Position numbers and translations under genes: made by a program. The notes below the pieces were generated by a model. It was not told where the DNA came from and did no database searches. It saw only the letters and a program-made list of their open reading frames with translations. A stretch of DNA of 19,389 bases from Planctomycetaceae bacterium (lineage in GTDB: Bacteria; Planctomycetota; Planctomycetia; Pirellulales; UBA1268). This document shows positions 14,345 through 19,389 of the stretch, piece by piece (positions within the stretch are counted from its first letter, which is position 1; each line of letters opens with the position of its first letter). The stretch lies in contig SXWC01000043.1 in assembly GCA_005789975.1 (NCBI GenBank), positions 1 through 19,389 of the forward strand, written 5' to 3'.

Positions 14345-15019
14345 GTGCGACTCCGCATCACTCTCGGAATCCTGGCCGTCGTCGCTGCCTGCGGTGCGTC
14401 CGCCACCGCTCAGCCGCCGGAGGGCCGAGACGGCCCACCCCCCGAGCACCGCGATCGCCTTCGCGACGCGCTCGACGCCAATGGCGACCACGAACTCGAC
14501 GCCGACGAGATCAAGAACGCGGCCAGCGTTCTGGCATCACTCGACGCCGACGGCAACGGCAAGATCGACCGGGAGGAGTTTCGGCCGCCGATCCGCGGGG
14601 GGGGCGACGGCTTTCGCGGTCGGCCCGCCCCGTCGAGGGAACGCGATCCGGGCAGCGAATCACGCGGGCCTCGCGAAGGCAGACCGGAACGCGAACGCGA
14701 AGGCAGACCGGAACGCGAACGCGAGGGCAGACCGGAACGCGAACGCGAAGGCAGACCGGAACGTGGGATCGGCCCCAGGGATGGCGCGGGGCCACGCGGC
14801 GAGGGAGGCCCCTCGACCGAGCGAGTCGTCGCAAGGGCGATGAGCTTTGATGCCGACGGGGACGGCAAGCTCGACAAGAGCGAGCTGGAGAAGTTCGCCG
14901 GCGGCATGGTGGAACGCATGCGGGCCGCCAGGCCCGACCGCGAGGGTGCAGGCCCGCCGCGCAGGCCGGAAGAGTCAAAAGACGACGCCCGTCCGGAAGG
15001 TTCCCGCCAGGCGGAATAA
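14345..15019 (+). CDS. Secreted EF-hand calcium-binding protein with GRPERERE repeats
   Basis: This 224-aa exported protein starts at GTG 14345 behind GAGGAGA. Residues 1-22 are a signal peptide; VVAAC at 12-16 resembles a lipobox, so it may be a lipoprotein. Three canonical EF-hand loops are visible: DANGDHELDADE (44-55), DADGNGKIDREE (67-78) and DADGDGKLDKSE (169-180). Between the second and third is a highly charged linker with the octapeptide GRPERERE repeated three times plus a partial copy. The C-terminus is again charged and disordered. Such EF-hand proteins are frequent in planctomycete secretomes and may buffer or sense calcium. With one loop isolated by the linker, a paired EF-hand fold is clear only for the first two. 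No partner gene is evident. Confidence 0.88.
   Translation: MRLRITLGILAVVAACGASATAQPPEGRDGPPPEHRDRLRDALDANGDHELDADEIKNAASVLASLDADGNGKIDREEFRPPIRGGGDGFRGRPAPSRERDPGSESRGPREGRPEREREGRPEREREGRPEREREGRPERGIGPRDGAGPRGEGGPSTERVVARAMSFDADGDGKLDKSELEKFAGGMVERMRAARPDREGAGPPRRPEESKDDARPEGSRQAE
14678..14763 (+). repeat. 24-bp coding tandem repeat (3.6 copies)
   Basis: Three full units (14678-14701, 14702-14725, 14726-14749) and a partial fourth encode GRPERERE inside the EF-hand protein. The DNA units are almost identical, differing only at a third codon position, so the array looks recently expanded and may vary in copy number between strains. Confidence 0.93.
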
Positions 15020-15027
15020 GGCAGGGT

Positions 15028-15060
15028 ATGCTCTGCGGAGCATGAAAAACTCCGCAGAGC
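15028..15060 (+). promoter_or_regulatory. Start-codon hairpin and five-codon mini-ORF before the methyltransferase
   Basis: GCTCTGCGGAG (15030-15040) and CTCCGCAGAGC (15050-15060) form a perfect 11-bp inverted repeat. The 9-nt loop (CATGAAAAA) holds the methyltransferase ATG at 15042. A second ATG at 15028, with AAGG six bases upstream, opens a mini-ORF reading M-L-C-G-A-stop, whose TGA overlaps the main ATG as ATGA. Ribosomes on the mini-ORF would melt the stem and could reinitiate. The structure is seen directly; the regulatory reading is inference. Confidence 0.6.
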
Positions 15061-16136
15061 AACTCCCCGCCCGTCCCGCCGAAGCCCACGCCCTCGCCGT
15101 CGCCCGCACGCTGCCCGCGACCCGGATCGTCTGCACCACGACAGGTCGTGGTCAGGCGGCCCACGCCCTGGCGATCGAGCGGCCCGACGCCGCCGTCACC
15201 GCCTGGTTTCTCGACCTCCATCCCTGCACCGCATCCCGGGCGGCCTGGTCCCCGGCTCCGTCCAACCTGACGGCCGCGTGCGTGGCCGACATTCCGCCCG
15301 GGCCCCATGATCTTGCGGTCGTGCCGCTGATGAAGGACGGCGAAGCCGAACTCTCACGGGACATCCTCCAGTCGGCTCTGATCAACCTCGCGATCGGCGG
15401 CCATCTGGTTGCCGCAATCGACAACCCACACGACAAGTGGCTCCGCGAGCAACTCGCCGAGACTGGCGAAACGGTCCGCGTTCGCCCCGCCGAGCCCGCG
15501 GCCGCCAAAGGCAAGGGGAAGGGGACGGGGAAGTCGGGCACGATCGCCTACGTCGTGCAGAAGACGCGGGAACCGGCGAAAATCCGCGACTTCTCCTGCG
15601 AGGTCGTGTTTCGGGACTGCGGCAACCTGCTGACGGCATTCACGCGGCCCGGTGTCTTCGCCCACCGGCGCATCGATCCCGGCGCCCGGCATCTGCTCAA
15701 TGCCGTGGACGTGGCGGCCGGAACCCGCGTGCTCGACATCGGCTGCGGCTCGGGCTGCGTGGCCCTCGGCATCGCCGCCCGCGATCCGAGTGTTCGCGTG
15801 CACGCCCTCGACTCGTCGGCCCGCGCCGTCGACTGCGCCCGCCGTGGCATCGAGAAGAACGGCCTCACCAACGCGACGGTTGCCCTCGAGTCCGACGGCC
15901 GTGTGCCGGAGCCGGGCACGTGGGATCTCGCGCTGGCAAATCCCCCCTACTACTCCGACTTCCGCCTCGCGGAACTCTTCGTCGAATCGGCGCGGCTGGC
16001 CCTCGCTCCCGGCGGCACGCTCCTCGTGGTCACCAAGCAGCCGACCTGGTATCTGGAAAATCTGCCGCGGATGTGGACGGATGTCGTCCGCGAAGAGGTG
16101 AAGACCTACCACATCATCGAGGCCGTCCGGGCCTGA
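15042..16136 (+). CDS. RsmC/RlmG-like class I rRNA methyltransferase
   Basis: This 364-aa protein has the two-domain layout of RsmC/RlmG. A degenerate N-terminal methyltransferase-like half spans about residues 1-180. The catalytic C-terminal half contains LDIGCGSGCVALG (G234-G238, SAM-binding motif I), VHALDSS (acidic residue after strand 2) and NPPYYS (N300-Y303, the N6/N2-type catalytic motif). RsmC and RlmG make m2G in 16S and 23S rRNA; which site is used here cannot be told from sequence. A lysine/glycine-rich linker (AKGKGKGTGKSG) joins the halves. The frame is open far upstream, but the N-terminal domain starts near the ATG at 15042, which lies in the hairpin loop described separately. 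Confidence 0.85.
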   Translation: MKNSAEQLPARPAEAHALAVARTLPATRIVCTTTGRGQAAHALAIERPDAAVTAWFLDLHPCTASRAAWSPAPSNLTAACVADIPPGPHDLAVVPLMKDGEAELSRDILQSALINLAIGGHLVAAIDNPHDKWLREQLAETGETVRVRPAEPAAAKGKGKGTGKSGTIAYVVQKTREPAKIRDFSCEVVFRDCGNLLTAFTRPGVFAHRRIDPGARHLLNAVDVAAGTRVLDIGCGSGCVALGIAARDPSVRVHALDSSARAVDCARRGIEKNGLTNATVALESDGRVPEPGTWDLALANPPYYSDFRLAELFVESARLALAPGGTLLVVTKQPTWYLENLPRMWTDVVREEVKTYHIIEAVRA

Positions 16137-16180
16137 CGCTCGCCGGGGCCGCCACCCGTCGCCCGGGCCGTGGCGGCATC

Positions 16181-17365
16181 CTACTGATTGACGTGGATTA
16201 CTTTCGCCGGCGGAAAGCCGTTGAAGTGCGTGCTGCTCGCGGCCGAGTAGGCGCCGATGTTCTCGCTGTAGAGATACTCGCCGATCTCGAGGTCGGGCAG
16301 ATGCTCGGAAAGGGTGATGGTGTCGAGGGCGTCACAGGTCGGACCGAAGACCGCGCAGATCTGCGAGGCGCCCCGCTTGAAGCTCTTCATGTGGTAGGTG
16401 CAGTGGTCGAAGATCACGCCCGAGTAGGTGTGGTAGACGCCGTCGTCCACGTAGTAGCTCAGCTTCCCGTTGCGGACGGCCTTGCCGATGATCTTGCTCA
16501 CGGCGCTCCCGGCGGAGGCCACGAGAAACCGCCCCGGCTCGGCCAGAATCTCGATCTCCTTGGGAAACAGCCGGTTGAGCTCGTGGTTGATCTTCTTCGC
16601 CAACTCGGAAAACTTCGGCACGGTCGCATCGTACGCCGCAGGAAACCCGCCGCCGATGTCGAGGAGCTTGAGGTTGAATCCCCGCGACTTCGCCTCGGCG
16701 AAGATCCCGGCGCAGAGGTGGAGCGCCTGGATGTAGTTCTCGTGATTGGTGCACTGGCTGCCGACGTGGAACGAGAGCCCCTCCACCACCAGGCCGTGGT
16801 CGTGGGCATCCTCGATCAGATCCACCGCCTCCCCCGGCAGCGCGCCGAACTTGCTCGAGAGCTCCACCATCGAGCCGGTATTGGGCACGCTGAGCCGCAG
16901 CGCCAACCCGGCATGCGGCGCGTGCCTGGCGATCTTCTTGACCTCCTCGTGGTTGTCATACGTGACCAGCGGCTTGTACTGGTCGAGTTCCTCGAGCGTC
17001 TCGACCGGCTTGATCGGATTGGCGTAGATGATCTTGTCCCAGATGAAATCCTGCCGCTGCTTCGCCGGGAGTTTCGCGATGAACTGGTAGACCGTGCGAA
17101 ACTCCTGGATGCTGGCCACGTCGAAGCTGCCGCCGAGCTTGTAGAACGTCTCGACGATTGCCGGGTCGCTGTTGACCTTCACCGCATAGTAGGCCTGGAC
17201 CCGCGGAAAGTGCTTGCGGAACAGGGCGTAGTTCTTCCTCAGTTCGGCATGGTCCACGACGAACAGGGGCGTGCCGTGCTTCTTGGCGAGCTCGACGAGG
17301 GTCTTCTGGTTCAACTCAGTCTCCGTCGGTGAGGAGGAAGATCTCGAGCCGCCGGGGGGCGGCAT
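16181..17365 (-). CDS. Type III PLP-dependent decarboxylase (ornithine/lysine decarboxylase family)
   Basis: This 394-aa protein is an alanine-racemase-fold (fold III) decarboxylase of the eukaryotic-type ODC group. It shows YYAVKVNSDP with PLP lysine K63, FHVGSQ, the glycine-rich LLDIGGGFP, ILAEPGRFLV, FGPTCDALD with active-site C344-D345, and YVDDGVYHTYSG. These enzymes make putrescine or cadaverine for polyamine synthesis. The CDALD motif fits ornithine or lysine as substrate rather than diaminopimelate. The frame is open upstream through the tRNA gene to 17533, which is an artefact. I chose the ATG at 17365; residues 1-17 are serine/proline-rich and may not all be translated. It ends in TAG, so TAG is an ordinary stop in this genome. 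It is convergent with the methyltransferase gene. Confidence 0.9.
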   Translation of the reverse strand: MPPPGGSRSSSSPTETELNQKTLVELAKKHGTPLFVVDHAELRKNYALFRKHFPRVQAYYAVKVNSDPAIVETFYKLGGSFDVASIQEFRTVYQFIAKLPAKQRQDFIWDKIIYANPIKPVETLEELDQYKPLVTYDNHEEVKKIARHAPHAGLALRLSVPNTGSMVELSSKFGALPGEAVDLIEDAHDHGLVVEGLSFHVGSQCTNHENYIQALHLCAGIFAEAKSRGFNLKLLDIGGGFPAAYDATVPKFSELAKKINHELNRLFPKEIEILAEPGRFLVASAGSAVSKIIGKAVRNGKLSYYVDDGVYHTYSGVIFDHCTYHMKSFKRGASQICAVFGPTCDALDTITLSEHLPDLEIGEYLYSENIGAYSAASSTHFNGFPPAKVIHVNQ

Positions 17366-17492
17366 GGTCGAAGTGAGGTCGGTCGGAGCCGTTGGAAACC
17401 TTTCCGGGGACGGCGACACGCCGGCCGACACCAGCGGTCGAATCACTGTTACGCAGCGCCGCCGCAAATGTTCGCCGGGGGGCCGTGTCGAG

Positions 17493-17565
17493 TCGGAGCG
17501 GAGAGATTCGAACTCTCGACCTCTTGGTCCCAAACCAAGCGCGCTACCAACTGCGCTACGCTCCG
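17493..17565 (-). tRNA. tRNA-Pro(UGG)
   Basis: A complete cloverleaf on minus: acceptor CGGAGCG (5' end at 17565) pairs with CGCTCCG, discriminator A at 17493, D-arm GCGC/GCGC with AGTTGGTA, anticodon loop TTTGGGA with anticodon TGG (17530-17532), variable loop, and T-arm GAGAG-TTCGAAT-CTCTC. The CCA tail is not encoded. Confidence 0.97.
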
Positions 17566-17575
17566 AGGCAGCGAG

Positions 17576-17584
17576 AGTGTAGCA
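17576..17584 (-). promoter_or_regulatory. Extended -10 element before tRNA-Pro
   Basis: The minus strand reads TGCTACACT, an extended -10 (TGn plus TACACT), placed so transcription would start about 4 nt before the tRNA 5' end. No good -35 is visible. The hexamer equals that before the left-edge tRNA. Confidence 0.4.
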
Positions 17585-17595
17585 CGCCGCTGCGA

Positions 17596-17627
17596 AGCCG
17601 GGCGGGCCGCCCGCGGCCGCTCCGGCT
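17596..17627 (-). terminator. GC-rich hairpin at the parB 3' end
   Basis: Perfect 6-bp arms AGCCGG and CCGGCT (17596-17601 and 17622-17627) enclose a GC-rich interior that can pair further (GGGC/GCCC). The hairpin starts at the parB stop codon and is followed on minus by only two T residues, so it is a possible terminator without a T-tract. Confidence 0.35.
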
Positions 17628-18703
17628 CACTCGGTGATGTGGTCGAGCAATCGCTGGAACTCGTCGAGATCCCCGAATGGAATCACGATCCGGCCCGCCC
17701 CCTTGCCATTGGCGTGCACCACCACCTTCACGCCGAGCGCCCGCCGCAGCTGCGTCTCGACCGCCGCCACCTGGCTCGCCCGCCGGGTCGCCGGCCGGCC
17801 CGGCTTCCGCCTGGCAGCCGCGGGCCCACCGGACGATCCCTCGTCGGCCACGAGCGGACCTCCGTCCGACCCGTCGTCGCCGCAGCCGCCGAGATCATCC
17901 GCCTCTTCGCGGCGGATGATCTCCTGAACCTCCGCCTCGATCACCCGCACGGAGAGTCCTTCGGCCGCCACGCGGTCGGCCAGCCGCACCTGCTGGTCCT
18001 CGTCGCCGAGCGGCAGAAGCGCGCGGGCGTGGCCCATGGAGATACCACCGGAGCGGAGCTTTTGCTGCACTCCCGCCGGGAGTTCCAGGAGCCGGATCAG
18101 GTTGGCGACGGTGGAGCGATCGACCGAGAGTCGCTTGGCCAGTTCATCCTGGGTGCAGTTCCACATGGCGAGATACTGCTTGAAGCTGGCCGCCTTCTCG
18201 AGCGCGTCGAGGTCGCGTCGCTGGAGATTCTCGACGATCGCGATCTCCGACATCTGCCGATCGTCCACCTCGAGCACCCGGACCGGCACCTTCTCCCAAC
18301 CGAGCCGTTTCGCGGCGGCGAGCCGCCGCTGGCCGGCGATCAACTGGAAGCGGTCGCCCTTCGCCCGCACCACGATCGGCTGCACGAGCCCGTGCTCGCC
18401 GAGGCTGGCGGCGAGTTCGGCGAGGTCGGCGTCGTCGACGATGCTCCGCGGCTGCCAGGGATTCGGGTCGATGCGGGCCGACGCGATCTCGCTGGTGGGC
18501 AGGGCGGCAGCCGCCTGCTCCACCTCGTCGGGCGCGTGGAGCATGAGCCGGGCGGCCCCCGACCCCAGACCGGTCGGCGGCGTGCCCCGGGCCGGCTGCT
18601 GCGCGACGGCGGAGGTGCCATGCGTCACGGCCGGCGGTGTGTCGATTCCGGCACGTCCGAGGAGAGCTTCCAAGCCACGGCCCAGGCGTCGTTCCTTACT
18701 CAC
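17627..18703 (-). CDS. parB: Chromosome-partitioning protein ParB
   Basis: This 358-aa protein starts with GTG at 18703 (VSKERRLGRGLEALLG, the usual ParB N-terminus), overlapping the parA stop by 8 nt. The N-terminal CTPase/nuclease-like domain (about residues 65-165) contains NPWQPR, the QPIVVR strand, LIAGQRRLAAAK (G124-R127) and IVENLQRRDL. The KorB-type helix-turn-helix (about 165-245) has TQDELAKRLSVDRSTVANLIRLL and ISMGHARAL. After an acidic/glycine-rich and basic linker (about 265-310) comes the dimer domain (ETQLRRALGVKVVVHANGKGAGRIVI). ParB binds parS, slides as a CTP-dependent clamp and partners ParA. The usual GERR box reads GQRR here. No parS consensus was spotted in the window. 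Confidence 0.95.
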   Translation of the reverse strand: MSKERRLGRGLEALLGRAGIDTPPAVTHGTSAVAQQPARGTPPTGLGSGAARLMLHAPDEVEQAAAALPTSEIASARIDPNPWQPRSIVDDADLAELAASLGEHGLVQPIVVRAKGDRFQLIAGQRRLAAAKRLGWEKVPVRVLEVDDRQMSEIAIVENLQRRDLDALEKAASFKQYLAMWNCTQDELAKRLSVDRSTVANLIRLLELPAGVQQKLRSGGISMGHARALLPLGDEDQQVRLADRVAAEGLSVRVIEAEVQEIIRREEADDLGGCGDDGSDGGPLVADEGSSGGPAAARRKPGRPATRRASQVAAVETQLRRALGVKVVVHANGKGAGRIVIPFGDLDEFQRLLDHITE

Positions 18704-19389
18704 AGTCGCGTACCTCCATGCAGAGTTCCGTGTAGGCCCTCGCTCCCGGTGAGCGAGGTGCGTAGTCGAGCACGCTCTGGGCGTGGCTGGGGGCCTCCGA
18801 GACGGCGACATCCCGTGGGATCACCGTCTCGAAGACGATCTCCCCGAAAAAGTCACGGACCTCGGCCTCGACCTCGGCCGTCAGTTCGAGCGTGGCATCG
18901 TGCATGGTCAGCACGATGCCACTGAAGGAGAGCCGGCCGGGCCTCTCCCGCATCACGTCGCGGATCACCTCGATCATCTGGGTGAGTCCTTCGAGCGCGA
19001 AATATTCGCATTGGATCGGCATCAGCACCTCGGTGCTGCCGGCGAGGGCTGTTCTCGTCAGGTCGCCGATCGACGGCGGACAATCGATGAGGCAGTAGTC
19101 CCAGGCGGCAAGTCCCAGGCCGAGATGGTGCTCGAGCACCGCGGCCCCCGCACGCGACTGGGCCGCGAGCCGCTCGACGTCGCGCACGCTGCGGCTGCCG
19201 GGCAGGATCGCCAGGTTGGCGATGGCTGTCTCAACGACCGACGAGGCCAGCGGGGCCTCCAGCACCAACGGATGGGTGACGGCGGGCGTCGCCCCCAGAC
19301 CCGTCGTCGCGTTGCACTGCGGGTCGAGATCGACCAGGAGCGTCCGCATTCCGCCGTGGGCCAGCGCCGCTGCGAGATTGGAGGCGGTC
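18696..19389 (-). CDS. parA: Chromosome-partitioning ATPase ParA (5' part beyond the window)
   Basis: The frame is open to the right edge, so the N-terminus with Walker A lies outside; the first visible residues are TASNLAAALAHGG, typical of the helix after the P-loop. Then come LLVDLDPQCNATTGLG (Walker A-prime; DPQGN is the usual form), WDYCLIDCPPSIGDLT (Walker B), PIQCEYFALEGLTQ, and a C-terminal VIPRDVAVSEAPSHAQSVLDYAP. About 231 residues are visible. ParA is a deviant Walker ATPase that binds DNA non-specifically and moves ParB-parS complexes. The stop TAA overlaps the parB GTG start by 8 nt, indicating one transcript with coupled translation. Confidence 0.95.
   Translation of the reverse strand, partial: TASNLAAALAHGGMRTLLVDLDPQCNATTGLGATPAVTHPLVLEAPLASSVVETAIANLAILPGSRSVRDVERLAAQSRAGAAVLEHHLGLGLAAWDYCLIDCPPSIGDLTRTALAGSTEVLMPIQCEYFALEGLTQMIEVIRDVMRERPGRLSFSGIVLTMHDATLELTAEVEAEVRDFFGEIVFETVIPRDVAVSEAPSHAQSVLDYAPRSPGARAYTELCMEVRDCE

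Noticed and set aside
15437..17332. 631-codon open frame on plus
   Set aside because: It overlaps the methyltransferase in another frame and is antisense to the decarboxylase; both of those have clear motifs.
17366..17533. Upstream extension of the decarboxylase frame
   Set aside because: It reads through the tRNA-Pro sequence and lacks family similarity, so the start was placed at 17365.
17468..18925. 485-codon open frame on plus
   Set aside because: It runs through the tRNA-Pro gene and antisense to parB and parA.

Overview
The window is GC-rich, densely coding bacterial chromosome. The gene set suggests a planctomycete, probably Pirellulales-like. It includes a ParA/ParB pair, secreted EF-hand and M16 proteins, a response regulator fused to a PP2C phosphatase, CsrA, a DUF155/RMD1 protein and a WYL-type regulator. 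This assignment is inference, because no rRNA or other marker is present.

Layout, left to right. A truncated tRNA (1-30, minus) is followed by a minus-strand cluster, given here in transcription order: a promoter (about 2905-2932), a roughly 167-nt leader RNA ending in an intrinsic terminator (2732-2898), a DUF2294 protein (2231-2692), csrA (1900-2184), a second DUF2294 protein (1439-1897) and a REC-PP2C response regulator (153-1337). A third DUF2294 gene (3147-3533) is divergent, with a hairpin in its ribosome-binding region. Next, on plus, is a HerA/FtsK-type ATPase (3804-6278) split by an in-frame TAG at 5448. It overlaps purU (6275-7132) by four bases. A YbjN-like protein (7360-7866), a 6 x 14 bp tandem repeat (7904-7987) and a WYL-type regulator (8146-8898) follow. 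A hemerythrin-like protein (8988-9449) lies on minus.

The right half carries a DUF155 membrane protein (9628-10521) and an M16 peptidase pair (10663-12204, with an intact HFFEH zinc motif; 12285-13892, which lacks it). These are followed by a small secreted protein coupled to the second peptidase (13889-14200), an EF-hand protein with an eight-residue repeat (14345-15019) and an RsmC/RlmG-like methyltransferase (15042-16136). The methyltransferase start codon sits in the loop of a perfect 11-bp hairpin, after a five-codon mini-ORF. On minus are an ornithine/lysine decarboxylase-type enzyme (16181-17365), tRNA-Pro(UGG) (17493-17565), parB (17627-18703) and the 3' part of parA (18696-19389).

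The most interesting locus is 153-3533. CsrA, a post-transcriptional regulator, is sandwiched between two DUF2294 paralogs, with a third copy divergent and a phosphatase-output response regulator downstream. The cluster is preceded by its own promoter, a multi-hairpin leader and a terminator 40 nt before the first gene. I propose an attenuated, probably autoregulated CsrA-DUF2294 module. The gene identities are well supported; the functional link is inference.
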